14,368 nucleotides of DNA, from the NCBI GenBank assembly GCA_020630355.1, contig JAHDBO010000022.1, positions 1 through 14,368 of the forward strand. The letters are read 5' to 3'. Each line of letters opens with the position of its first letter. Within the stretch, counting starts at the first letter, position 1. Below are positions 1 through 8,309 of this stretch, one piece after another. Source of the stretch: Saprospiraceae bacterium. GTDB lineage: Bacteria; Bacteroidota; Bacteroidia; Chitinophagales; Saprospiraceae. A program made the position numbers and the translations under genes. A model generated the notes under the pieces. The model had not been told where the DNA came from. It saw nothing but the letters and a program-made list of their open reading frames with translations, and made no database searches.

Positions 1-857
1 CCATTGGTGGGTGCACCATAATGGAATAGGCACGATTGAGAGATACCATTATTCTCGATGGTAGTTGCGCCTTCTATATCTTCCAACCGTACTCGATAGG
101 CATAAGATTTACCAACTTCTAGGGGCAATTGATCATTACCGTATAAAAACTGGGTTTGCGTGGTGACGGCATCACTAGGGGCAAGTACCTGTCGTCCCGC
201 TCCGTTCAGGGCATCATCAGGATTCATACCGTGTGGAACTTCGACCAATTCTAGGGTATATTCTGCTTGGATAGAACGGTCTGCCTGTGTTTGCCATTGG
301 AATTGGATGTTATTGACATCTTGAACTGGGACAATGGCGCCACATTCTGGATAGACTAGGAGCGGTGGATTGTTTTTTTGTAAGGTGACTGTATTGCAGC
401 CTCTCAAGGATAGGGCGACATCTTGACGGCGATAGTCGAATGCCTGTACACAGAAGGAATAAATACCAGGAGGTAGCGCACCCGTGCGGCGGAATTCTTG
501 TTCGTCGACCCCATTTACAATCATGTTGTTGAGATTGAAATACTCTTCTAAGTCATTTCCCGTAAGGGAATTATTTCCTGGGAAAAGCGTCAGTGGTTGT
601 GGTGTGAAATCGGGGGAAGTTTGCAAGAAGGCCCCTTCCCCAGCGATGGTCAATTGCAAACGGACGTCATATTCGTCTTCGTTAAAGTCGTTTAGGGCGA
701 TGTTCAGGGTAAATTTGTCCGAACCAGCCGCTGTATAATCGGAAAGATAAATCGAGTTGGGCGGCAGCAACTGCGGCATCGCTGAAACAGGGTAGGTCTG
801 TGCCACAACCGATAGTTGAAGCAGCATTCCTAGGAGTATGAGGATTTGTTTTTTCAT
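1..857 (-). CDS. Secreted TANFOR-like multidomain protein, N-terminal part (runs off left edge)
   Basis: I translated this frame by hand: it stays open for 285 codons from an ATG at 857 down to the window edge, so only the N-terminus is present. It begins with a Sec signal peptide (MKKQILILLGMLLQLSVVA, cleavage before Gln20). The mature start has the pattern LLPPNSIYLSDY, then a beta-rich segment with conserved-looking turns (LPPGIYSFCVQAFDY near residues 135-150, a second Cys in the RGC segment, and PPLLVYPECGAIVP near 170). A fibronectin-III-like stretch with IQFQWQ follows. The opening and the Cys-containing segments resemble the TANFOR family of large secreted Bacteroidota proteins; this is recognition by eye. 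No enzymatic motif is visible. It starts 17 bp after the barrel gene upstream and is very likely co-transcribed with it. Function unknown; a cell-surface or secreted T9SS-exported product is inference, because the C-terminal signal lies outside the window. Confidence 0.65.
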   Translation of the reverse strand, partial: MKKQILILLGMLLQLSVVAQTYPVSAMPQLLPPNSIYLSDYTAAGSDKFTLNIALNDFNEDEYDVRLQLTIAGEGAFLQTSPDFTPQPLTLFPGNNSLTGNDLEEYFNLNNMIVNGVDEQEFRRTGALPPGIYSFCVQAFDYRRQDVALSLRGCNTVTLQKNNPPLLVYPECGAIVPVQDVNNIQFQWQTQADRSIQAEYTLELVEVPHGMNPDDALNGAGRQVLAPSDAVTTQTQFLYGNDQLPLEVGKSYAYRVRLEDIEGATTIENNGISQSCLFHYGAPTN

Positions 858-874
858 GATCGTTTTGGCTTGGT

Positions 875-2596
875 TTAGAAGGAATATCTATAGTTGAGGT
901 TGCCCCTGATTTCTGTGAAGGAATTTTCTTCTAGGATTTTATCCATTTTCATGAAATAGCCTATTCCTACAGTAACGGTATGTTTTTTGGCGAAAGCCGT
1001 ACTATAACTAATGCGATGGTTCATGATGTCGAAAACACGCAGGTCGTCATTGAAAGTAAAGAGATAAGAAGCATTGTAGGAGGCTCGGTTGTTCTTCTTT
1101 TTGAAACGTTTGCTGAGGTTGAGGCTAGGGCCAAAGTTCTGAGCTCCAAATAGGGTAGCGGTATTGGTAGAATAATTGAAAGAGGGACTAAAAACCCATT
1201 TCTTTTTCCGCCAATTGAAGCGGTAACCCAAACTGGAATTAAAGAAGGTGTTCTCTTGCACGTTAATCATATATTCGTCTCTGAAGTTCCCGATTTGATA
1301 GCTGGCGCTCGCCCAGATACTTTGTGGGTTTTTGCGTTTGACGACAAGGATGTCCGTATTGACGGAGATATTTCTAGAAATCTGATAGACATTGGTAGAG
1401 TCGGAAAATTGTTCTTGTACCACTTTTAGAAAGGTAGAATAATTGGAAGCCGAGAGGTTGAGGTTGAAGCGATTTTGATCCGTGAAAGAGAGATTGGCAG
1501 AAGCGATAAAACGAGAACTTTGAGAAGCTTTAGCTTCATTGAGGTTGTTTTTTTGCCAACCTGCGTTTAGGGAGAAAGTCGTTGTTCCTTTGAAGGCGCT
1601 ACCAGAAACATTAAAAGTATAATCTTCTATATCATTCAGAAAAAAGTAAGCGCCTAGCGTCCTGTAATCGGGGTCAACTCGATTGTAGGTGCCTCCAAAA
1701 GCGAAACTGTTGAGTTGAACTTTGATTTCTCCTCGGAAAGCACTGCTGTAAGTACTAGAGGAGCGTGGTGTATATAGATTGCCAAAATTGCTATAGAAAG
1801 AAGCGGTATTATTGGTGATTTCTTCATTGTTTCTAATATCTCTAGAGAAAGCACTATTGCCGTAATCTAGGAAAATGCTGACAACCTTGCCGATATTATG
1901 TTGAGCTGAAATGCCTAAAACTAGATTTTCCTGTGGTTGGACATTGTATTGAGTTGTATTGGCATCTATACTGTTGATGTCGTCTTTCGCCTTGAATAGT
2001 ATCAAATCCACGAAACTTCCTTCTCCGTATCCAATACCTGCTTTTGCTGCAAAGCCCATTCTTCGATAAGACAAAGCGAGGTTGAGACTGTCTTGTGGGT
2101 CTTCATCTACCGCTCTCCTAAGCCTTCCATACATGGCACCTAGGCGGAGTTGTATTTTCTCTGTGATTTGTGGTGTGAGTTCAAGTCCAGCTCCTAGGAA
2201 AGTATGCCCATTCAGGGTGAACGGAGAGAAGTTCATGCGGCGATAACCCGCATGAACTTTGACCCATTTCCAGTGGGGGCTTAGTCCATACTGGTTGAAG
2301 GGTTGTAGAAAATTGGTTTCTTGCTGACTGAACACAGCACTGAAAGGTATATTGATGCCGTATAATTTGATATTCAAATTGACATTCAATAGATAAGAAA
2401 AAGGGTCTCTTCTAGAATCTCTTCCGATAGCGTTATACATACCCAAGCCTACACCGATACTGCCCGAAACGTCAACTGGTTTTGCTTGTGCAAAACCTTG
2501 AATATCTTGTGCTTTTGCTTCATTTCCCGAAAGGAGAAATGCAAACAAACCTATCAAAGGATAGCGAATTAATCGGATTAAACGTTTTGTTTTCAT
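875..2596 (-). CDS. Outer-membrane beta-barrel protein of unknown function, partner of the TANFOR-like gene
   Basis: 573 residues with an N-terminal signal peptide (basic MKTKRLIRLIRY, hydrophobic core, cleavage probably after AKA before Gln30). The mature protein is a long run of alternating polar/hydrophobic strands with aromatic girdle residues (for example the segments around INIPFSAVFS and SPHWKWVKVHAGYRRMNFSP), and it ends in Phe after an Arg-Tyr-Ser, as many outer-membrane barrels do. No periplasmic OmpA domain, plug or TonB box is visible. The segment with QPFNQYGLSP, HAGYR and GHTFLGAGLELTP looks like a conserved signature of an uncharacterised Bacteroidota family that I associate with TANFOR-type genes. 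It is the first gene of a two-gene unit, its stop lying 17 bp before the next ATG. A role in exporting or anchoring the downstream protein is inference; it could also be a general porin-like protein. Confidence 0.75.
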   Translation of the reverse strand: MKTKRLIRLIRYPLIGLFAFLLSGNEAKAQDIQGFAQAKPVDVSGSIGVGLGMYNAIGRDSRRDPFSYLLNVNLNIKLYGINIPFSAVFSQQETNFLQPFNQYGLSPHWKWVKVHAGYRRMNFSPFTLNGHTFLGAGLELTPQITEKIQLRLGAMYGRLRRAVDEDPQDSLNLALSYRRMGFAAKAGIGYGEGSFVDLILFKAKDDINSIDANTTQYNVQPQENLVLGISAQHNIGKVVSIFLDYGNSAFSRDIRNNEEITNNTASFYSNFGNLYTPRSSSTYSSAFRGEIKVQLNSFAFGGTYNRVDPDYRTLGAYFFLNDIEDYTFNVSGSAFKGTTTFSLNAGWQKNNLNEAKASQSSRFIASANLSFTDQNRFNLNLSASNYSTFLKVVQEQFSDSTNVYQISRNISVNTDILVVKRKNPQSIWASASYQIGNFRDEYMINVQENTFFNSSLGYRFNWRKKKWVFSPSFNYSTNTATLFGAQNFGPSLNLSKRFKKKNNRASYNASYLFTFNDDLRVFDIMNHRISYSTAFAKKHTVTVGIGYFMKMDKILEENSFTEIRGNLNYRYSF

Positions 2597-2735
2597 TCGG
2601 GATGAATTTGATGTTGCTTGATAAGGAGCAAACGATTATACAGGGTACTGATGGTCAAATCAGCAACTTGATTGAATAAACATAGTAGAATATTGGTTTT
2701 AGCTAGCTAGTAGGAAATACTTGAAGTAGTATGTT

Positions 2736-2743
2736 CAAATATA
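2736..2743 (-). promoter_or_regulatory. Candidate -7 element for the barrel/TANFOR-like unit
   Basis: On the minus strand these bases read TATATTTG, an exact match to the Bacteroidota -7 consensus TAnnTTTG. A -33-like TTTC lies 17 bases further upstream (2761-2764), a poor match in sequence and spacing. Transcription from here would give a leader of roughly 130 nt before the ATG at 2596. It is the only exact -7 match I saw in this direction in the intergenic region. Confidence 0.4.
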
Positions 2744-2804
2744 GAAGTTCTCCTGAAGTAGAAAATTGAAATGACCTGAATGGGGTATAAAATTATCACG
2801 AACG

Positions 2805-2918
2805 GTTGAGTTCTTCGCATGAAAGGATTTAATGAATTACAAATGCGAGAAGATTCAACGTCTAGTATTGATTCAAAAATCCTGAAAACATCCTTTTGGG
2901 ATGCTAGGATGTTTTTTT
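2805..2918 (+). ncRNA. Possible structured RNA ending in a terminator-like hairpin
   Basis: The arms at 2805-2820 and 2843-2859 pair imperfectly over about 16 bp (GTTGAGTTCTTCGCAT against ATGCGAGAAGATTCAAC) around a 22-nt loop. The loop contains AGGATTT (2824-2830), which is complementary to AAATCCT (2877-2883) just ahead of the terminal hairpin; AAAGGAT in the same loop could instead pair with ATCCTTT (2890-2896) inside that hairpin. A T7 tract on the plus strand closes the element, although no plus-strand protein gene precedes it. No clear plus-strand promoter was found and the family is not one I recognise, so this is a low-confidence call; the hairpins could simply be terminators. Confidence 0.25.
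2885..2918 (+). terminator. Terminator-like hairpin with T tract
   Basis: AAAACATCC (2885-2893) pairs with GGATGTTTT (2907-2915) around a 13-nt loop, and T residues continue to 2918. The uridine tract favours plus-strand termination. Read on the minus strand it would have only four uridines and would be a weak second terminator behind porV. A competing smaller hairpin uses CATCC with the inner GGGATG. Confidence 0.5.
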
Positions 2919-2974
2919 AATACGATTTTATCACTTTGTGATAATAGTAGTCTATGATATAGTAGTAAAATACG

Positions 2975-3010
2975 AAAAGGCATCGAACATTTAAATGTTC
3001 GATGCCTTTT
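2975..3010 (-). terminator. Perfect 36-bp palindrome, probable porV terminator
   Basis: The two 18-base arms are exact reverse complements with the centre between 2992 and 2993 (AAAAGGCATCGAACATTT and its complement). It starts 23 bp beyond the porV stop codon and can form a long stem with flanking A/T tracts on both sides: four uridines after it on the minus strand, six on the plus strand. A bidirectional rho-independent terminator is the simplest reading. Confidence 0.75.
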
Positions 3011-3033
3011 TTAAAATATGAATCGTTATTGTC

Positions 3034-4275
3034 TTACAAATCGTCTGCCTCGAATGCGCCAAAGTCAAACATTAAAGAGAATCTCAAGGTATTATCAAGC
3101 GGATTTCTTTGATTGGTTGTTGGTACGAGATAAGAGAAGTTCAGGCCAAATACATTGTATTTTAAGCCCATCCCAACGGTAAAGTATTTACGATTACCTT
3201 TGGTAGCGTGTTCAGAATAGTAGCCAGCTCTTACAGAAAACTGTTCGTCGTACCAATATTCTGCTCCGATGGAATACATCAGTTCCCTAATTTCTTCGCT
3301 TCCTCCTCCTGGAGCATCACCGAAAGAACCAAAGATGCCGCTTACTACGGATTTTTCTTTGAAATCAGGAATCCCATTCCCATTCCCATCATATTCAGGA
3401 TTGTCTATTAAAGTGCCGTCGTCTTGCTTGATTTTAGCAGGAATTGGAGACGGTACCATTAATTTGTTGATATCAAGCGCAAATACGAAGGTATTGTATT
3501 CGTCTATATCTACTTCATATGCTGCACCTATGCCGAGGTTGGAAGGTAAGAAATCTTTGTTGATAGAATTGGTGTAAGAGATCTTAGGGCCAAGGTTGGA
3601 CAGTGCCAAGGCAGCGGTTAGACTAGAATTATCCGTAAGATCCGCCATGTATGTGAATGAAATATCGGCAGCCATCGCTTGACCAGCTTCGATTTCAGTA
3701 CCTCCTACTGTTTGACCATTGGCAAGGTTAGAATAAATATATTTCAAACCTAGACCAGCGGAAAGGTTATCTGTCAATTTCCTGGAGTAAGCCAAGGCTA
3801 GTTCCACTTCATTTGGTCTATTTTGTCCTACTGGCTCTCCTTGCTCATTGGTGAATTGAATGTCACCTAGGGAAAAATAGCGAAGCCCTAAACCAACTGC
3901 TTGGTTTTTATCTAGTTGGCGATAGCCAGAAAGGTATGCCATATAGACATCATTGATTTGCAATGCACGCAACCAAGGCGTGTAAGTAATAGAAAAACCA
4001 AGGTCTCTTTCAGCAAAAACCAGCTTGGAGGCATTGACGTGCATGGCGTTGGCATCAGCTGAGATGGCCAAGCCCACATCACCCATTGCACCAGAACGAG
4101 CATCAGGGGTGATTCTCAAAAATGGAACAGCCGTAATGATGGTGTTTGTACAATCGTTGTTGCCATCTACTCCGATTAAGTTGCCATTGGAGTCAAAAAA
4201 GCACTGAGCACTCGCTGCTACTGTCATCAACACTGCGACTACTAAAAGAGTAGTCCTTTGGATTATAGTCTTCAT
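3034..4275 (-). CDS. porV: T9SS outer-membrane shuttle protein PorV (LptO)
   Basis: 413 residues. Signal peptide at 1-23 (cleaved after ASA, leaving Gln24-Cys25). The family hallmark FLRITPDARSGAMGDVGLA lies at residues 52-70, followed by barrel strands to the C-terminus (ending FSLMFDFGAFEADDL). In the family PorV is a FadL-like barrel that collects T9SS cargo by its C-terminal signal domain at the SprA translocon and hands it to PorU for cleavage and attachment. A segment at about 296-306, DGNGNGIPDFK, looks like a calcium-binding turn in a loop, followed by a GSFGDAPGGG stretch that I believe is typical of PorV. Cys25 and Cys42 could form a disulfide. It lies 176 bp downstream of porU on the same strand, so it may be read from porU, from its own promoter candidate at 4305-4312, or both. 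Confidence 0.95.
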   Translation of the reverse strand: MKTIIQRTTLLVVAVLMTVAASAQCFFDSNGNLIGVDGNNDCTNTIITAVPFLRITPDARSGAMGDVGLAISADANAMHVNASKLVFAERDLGFSITYTPWLRALQINDVYMAYLSGYRQLDKNQAVGLGLRYFSLGDIQFTNEQGEPVGQNRPNEVELALAYSRKLTDNLSAGLGLKYIYSNLANGQTVGGTEIEAGQAMAADISFTYMADLTDNSSLTAALALSNLGPKISYTNSINKDFLPSNLGIGAAYEVDIDEYNTFVFALDINKLMVPSPIPAKIKQDDGTLIDNPEYDGNGNGIPDFKEKSVVSGIFGSFGDAPGGGSEEIRELMYSIGAEYWYDEQFSVRAGYYSEHATKGNRKYFTVGMGLKYNVFGLNFSYLVPTTNQRNPLDNTLRFSLMFDFGAFEADDL

Positions 4276-4304
4276 AAAAATGATTGTTATACTTTATCTC
4301 GGCA

Positions 4305-4312
4305 CAAAGATA
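4305..4312 (-). promoter_or_regulatory. Candidate -7 element for porV
   Basis: On the minus strand the bases read TATCTTTG, matching the TAnnTTTG consensus exactly, about 30 bases before the porV ATG. The position expected for the -33 TTTG is not a good match, so this is a partial promoter only. It would allow porV to be expressed independently of porU. Confidence 0.4.
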
Positions 4313-4451
4313 TAAATTGTGCTAATATCTAATTTATGCCTTTTTTAAAAATTAAATAAATGAATAATGTTTGACAGTAAATTTGCTCCATTAATAATGT
4401 TTTAATTTTTTTGTTGAAATTATTTGTGAAAATAGGTAAAAACTAAGCGGA

Positions 4452-7400
4452 TTAACGTAAAACCACCAACTTCTCATATTCACTTTCGCTCTTTAACGTA
4501 GCCCCGTTAATTTGGGTTGCATTAATTTTAATTTTATATAAATAAATACCTCGTCCAATTGGGTCTCCAAAATCGTCTAAGCCATCCCAAAAAATACCTG
4601 CGACCCGTTTCCCATTAGAACTGGCTTCTGTTTGAATCGTCTTGACCAATTTTCCCGAAAGGGAGAAAATCTGAATCTGCACCTCTAGAATATTGCTTGG
4701 TAAACCATGTTCAAACTGGAATTCTGTCTTGGTAGTGAATGGATTGGGATAGTTTAAAACGTGTTCTAGCGATTGTTGCAAATTATCTACCACCACGAAA
4801 TTGGTTTCGCCAAAACCAACATTATTGGCTACATCCCAAGCCGTCACTTTTATATGATGTTCTCCTGTTTCTAAATCATATAAAGGATACTTTACGGTAC
4901 CTCTTGTGAAGTCATCCAGTTGAGATTCATAAAAATCATTTAATACGTAATTAGACTGGTTATTAGCGTCTAGTAAGGCAGTCATGTCGTGACCTATACT
5001 CGTACCTGCAACATTGATACCAATTTCATCAGAAACTTTCACCAACAATACAGGGTCGGTGTCTGTTGTCCCGCCCTCCACAAAATTTTCGTCATTCATA
5101 AAAACTTCTACGATAGGGCCTTCGTTATCGGTTACTGCATTGGAGTCCGTACCCCCAATGGTGATTTGTTCGTAAGCCCCAGCGGCATCAAGGCTGCTGC
5201 CATCATGGGCGTAGTAGCTGATTTTTCCGAAGCCAAAGCTATAATTGATATCTTTGGGGACGACGAAAGAAAATTCAAAACGACCGTTGTTTACGGTAGC
5301 TGCTCCCTTGAAAAGTATGCTGTTTTGGACATCAAAATTCCTAGGGAAACTGCTAGCGTCATTTCCGAGAGTCCTAGCTTGTATGTATTTGTCAAATACA
5401 GTCGGAAATATTTTCCCGTTAAAATCAGAAGCAATATTTCCGTTTTCATCCGTAATGATACCCGCTATTTTGACACGTTGGAGTGCTTTTAGGGTATCGC
5501 TACCCGTTAGGGGGACATCGTTGATTGCGGTTGTCTGTACATTATATTTTGGGAGTGCTAACTGCATCGCAGGGTCACCTAATAAGGTATATTTTCTGGC
5601 ATTGGGCTGTAAAGTATCAGCGGAGTTGGCATTTTTTGCAAGGCGAAGTATTTCACCAATAGGCGGATGTTTACCGTCCACTTTTTCAAATAAAGTATTG
5701 AATGTGGCTTTCGTTAATCGTTCGTTGGAAGAAGAGAATACAGAGCGCACCGTCGTGAATAGGCCGATGGCACCACCATCACCTTTCAAAATCAATTGCT
5801 CGCCTGCACTGACATTCGTGGGGTCATCATAAGCTGCAAAGGTACAAGTTGCCGTTACGAATAAAGGGAGTTTGTCGATGTTGTTCCAAGCGTTGATATC
5901 CGTTTCATTGAGTACCCGTTCTTGTGCCCAGCCCCTAGGCCCTCCATGCCCCATGTAATTCATCACCAAGTGGCCTTTGAAAATGGCATTGTTGATGGCT
6001 TGATTTGCGGCAGGGTAGCTGCCTCCGCCTGCTAGGGAGACCTGCTCGAAGGCATCCATGTATATTTTTTTGAGATTGAGGTTTTGGTAGCTCGTATCTA
6101 CTTGTGTGGCTATTCTATCTGCTTGATTGAGGTGTGTGTTAGAGTCCTCGTCATCGGCTGTAAATGTGAGATTGTTGCGCCAGTCGCCCAGAGTACTGGG
6201 ACTGGTTTCGTAATGGATGATTTTTTGAACCAAAGCCTCCGCCTCGGTGGCACTCCTGACAGGGAGGCGGCCCGTTGCGATATCCAATCCACCTCGGAGG
6301 CTATTGCCTTCATTATCGCTCAATAGCGCGTAATAATCATCCGTAGGAAAAGCAAAAATGGGGTCGAATGAATTTAGTGTTTCGTAAACAGGGATATAGT
6401 TGTGGTTTTCTTCTAGTTGATTGATATTTTTATAATCAAAAGAACCATCTCCCATCAAAAGGCAATATCTGAAACTAGGGTCTCTTTGTTTGAGCATTCT
6501 CAAAAAATCTCGGATAGCGGTAGGGTCTAAGTTGCCAGAAGAGAATTCATTGAAAATTTGGTCGATTTCTACGATTTCTACTATCAGATTACTGTGGCTT
6601 TCTCTATGCTGTTGCAAACGTTTGGTAGCGTTCTCGAAATTGGGGTGATAAATAATGACCAAGTCGGCCCTATCGATGCCATGCAGGTTTTGATTGTTGA
6701 TTTTACCCTTTGATTGGGGACGCAAAAACCCCCGTGTCTTATCAAAAGCAATGTATTCGTTGATAAACCCTGCTTGAGTATTAACGGTAAAGGTGATTAG
6801 ATTGCCCGAAAGTGAAAAATCCTGTTTCTGGCTAACTAGCCCTTTCGAAATGTCCCAGATTTCTACATTCGCATCCGCATCGGAGAGTTGGAAGGTGGTT
6901 GTGGCTGTATTGCTTGAAAACTGCTGCGAGGCCCTGAAGTGCATCTGGTCTTGTACGTAGGAAAGCCTTCTGCTTGCGTTGATTTCAATATAATCCAGCC
7001 AAGCTTCCGCACCAGCTACGTCATAATCAATCGTTACGTTAATAGGAGCATTAGGGCTTACTTGAATTTCCCCTTGGGCGGTTCCTACTTTAGCATAAGT
7101 TGCTTCGATATTGGCGGTGTTCGTGCCTCTGACGTTGTTGCTGTTGAATGTGTTTTCATTGACCTTCATTTGATATCTAGAGAAGGTGTTAGAACCATTT
7201 TTTCTGATTGCCATGCTGGATTTGACGTGTATGGACTTCGTTTCGGATAGGTTCGGAATATCAAAACTAAAGTCATAAGAACGAACGGCATCGAACCATT
7301 CTCCAAACCATTGTCTTCCCGAACCAATACCGTATATATATTGGTCTAGGAGGTTGGTTTTGTCTTGCTCATGTCGCAGATAATCTGTGGATTCATTTAC

Positions 7401-8309
7401 CAAAAGATTGGGTTCCATTGGGGATACGCTACTTTTTGTGCTTATACGAAGTCCGCTATCATTCCCTATTTTTAGAAAGTAATGACTCGAATCATCATAG
7501 GGGTTTCTTTTTTGATGAAATCGGTTCTCATTGTTATCGTAAAGCCAAGGATGTGCAGATTCGGCGTAAAATAAGAGGTAGTCCCCTTCGTCAAAACGAC
7601 CATCGCCCCCAATTGATAAATGGATAGGGATTTCTTTTAAATCATCTATTCTGGAGGCACTGATGGTTTCGGGCAGAGCACCGCCTCCGTTGCCAAATAA
7701 TTGGATATTATTGATGGGCAAATCTTCAGGGGTAATGCCCAAATCGTTTTTCAAAAAATTATAATCCAGTTGATAAATACCCGCCTGATGGGTACTCAGT
7801 TTGTAGATGTCACCATCGGAAAGAACAGAATTGAAGGTGTTGCTCCTTTGATTATGATTTGAGTTCTTCTTTGGGGTAAAATCAATTCCAAGACGATATT
7901 TTATTATTTTCCTGAGATTGCCTTCTTGGTCTTTGTAAATAGGGTTAAATAGTATTTTGCCAATGGCATTTTTGTTTTCTAGCTCAACATAGGTGTTGAT
8001 ACTTAAAGCTCTTGGAGTAAATGGTAGATTTGTGTGGCTAGGGATAACAACCGTTTCTTTTTCAATAAAATAAGTTTTCAAATCACCGTATGAGGGGAGT
8101 GGTTGATTGATGAAAACGAGCGGTTCTTCTTTTTGACTCGTAGTGAAAAAAGCACCTTCAAAGCTACCTTTGAAAGGGGGGGCGTTGTACTGTCGCTGTT
8201 CTTTTGAGCGGTTCTCCTCCCAAGAAATCTTAGCTTCTGCGAGATAAGATTGGGCGAAAAATAGCTGCGTAAACAGCAATAGGGCGAAAGTCAAAAGCGT
8301 TTTAATCAT
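4452..8309 (-). CDS. porU: T9SS C25-family sortase PorU
   Basis: 1285 residues. Signal peptide (MIKTLLTFALLLFTQLFFAQ) followed by the PorU N-terminal region with the motif YKLSTHQAGIYQLDYNFL near residue 170. The gingipain-like peptidase C25 domain spans about 545-915. The catalytic pair is visible: His788 in NYMGHGG and Cys822 in FVTATCTF, 34 residues apart, close to the spacing in gingipains. Immunoglobulin-like beta domains follow, then a C-terminal domain of about 98 residues starting NYPNPFTTKTEFQFEH and ending KLVVLR, similar to a T9SS type A signal domain. PorU homologues cut off the C-terminal signal of T9SS cargo at the cell surface and join the cargo to anionic lipopolysaccharide. 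It precedes porV on the same strand and is divergent from the PorP/SprF gene. The frame is intact and the length ordinary for the family. Confidence 0.95.
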   Translation of the reverse strand: MIKTLLTFALLLFTQLFFAQSYLAEAKISWEENRSKEQRQYNAPPFKGSFEGAFFTTSQKEEPLVFINQPLPSYGDLKTYFIEKETVVIPSHTNLPFTPRALSINTYVELENKNAIGKILFNPIYKDQEGNLRKIIKYRLGIDFTPKKNSNHNQRSNTFNSVLSDGDIYKLSTHQAGIYQLDYNFLKNDLGITPEDLPINNIQLFGNGGGALPETISASRIDDLKEIPIHLSIGGDGRFDEGDYLLFYAESAHPWLYDNNENRFHQKRNPYDDSSHYFLKIGNDSGLRISTKSSVSPMEPNLLVNESTDYLRHEQDKTNLLDQYIYGIGSGRQWFGEWFDAVRSYDFSFDIPNLSETKSIHVKSSMAIRKNGSNTFSRYQMKVNENTFNSNNVRGTNTANIEATYAKVGTAQGEIQVSPNAPINVTIDYDVAGAEAWLDYIEINASRRLSYVQDQMHFRASQQFSSNTATTTFQLSDADANVEIWDISKGLVSQKQDFSLSGNLITFTVNTQAGFINEYIAFDKTRGFLRPQSKGKINNQNLHGIDRADLVIIYHPNFENATKRLQQHRESHSNLIVEIVEIDQIFNEFSSGNLDPTAIRDFLRMLKQRDPSFRYCLLMGDGSFDYKNINQLEENHNYIPVYETLNSFDPIFAFPTDDYYALLSDNEGNSLRGGLDIATGRLPVRSATEAEALVQKIIHYETSPSTLGDWRNNLTFTADDEDSNTHLNQADRIATQVDTSYQNLNLKKIYMDAFEQVSLAGGGSYPAANQAINNAIFKGHLVMNYMGHGGPRGWAQERVLNETDINAWNNIDKLPLFVTATCTFAAYDDPTNVSAGEQLILKGDGGAIGLFTTVRSVFSSSNERLTKATFNTLFEKVDGKHPPIGEILRLAKNANSADTLQPNARKYTLLGDPAMQLALPKYNVQTTAINDVPLTGSDTLKALQRVKIAGIITDENGNIASDFNGKIFPTVFDKYIQARTLGNDASSFPRNFDVQNSILFKGAATVNNGRFEFSFVVPKDINYSFGFGKISYYAHDGSSLDAAGAYEQITIGGTDSNAVTDNEGPIVEVFMNDENFVEGGTTDTDPVLLVKVSDEIGINVAGTSIGHDMTALLDANNQSNYVLNDFYESQLDDFTRGTVKYPLYDLETGEHHIKVTAWDVANNVGFGETNFVVVDNLQQSLEHVLNYPNPFTTKTEFQFEHGLPSNILEVQIQIFSLSGKLVKTIQTEASSNGKRVAGIFWDGLDDFGDPIGRGIYLYKIKINATQINGATLKSESEYEKLVVLR

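Larger units (their letters stand above)
2597..3033. other. Non-coding region between the barrel gene and porV
   Basis: This 437-bp stretch holds no credible gene. From left to right it contains the leader and promoter candidate of the barrel gene, an imperfect inverted repeat at 2805-2859, a terminator-like hairpin with a seven-T tract on the plus strand at 2885-2918, and the perfect palindrome behind porV at 2975-3010. The only open frame touching it on the plus strand starts inside the barrel gene and has no coding character. Confidence 0.7.

Noticed and set aside
484..738. 84-residue plus-strand open frame
   Set aside because: Antisense to the continuous minus-strand TANFOR-like reading frame, whose signal peptide and start are convincing.
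2482..2679. 65-residue plus-strand open frame at the start of the barrel gene
   Set aside because: Overlaps the signal peptide and leader of the barrel gene on the other strand; no homology or start signal.
4989..5492. 167-residue plus-strand open frame inside porU
   Set aside because: Antisense shadow of PorU with no family resemblance and no leader.
5245..5832. 195-residue plus-strand open frame inside porU
   Set aside because: It lies wholly antisense to the conserved C25 domain of PorU, including the catalytic Cys region, and its translation has no recognisable domain or coding character.
4452..8309. A secreted gingipain-type virulence protease
   Set aside because: The domain order, length, N-terminal PorU region and adjacency to porV fit the sortase PorU; it is a housekeeping T9SS component, and no pro-peptide/adhesin arrangement is present.
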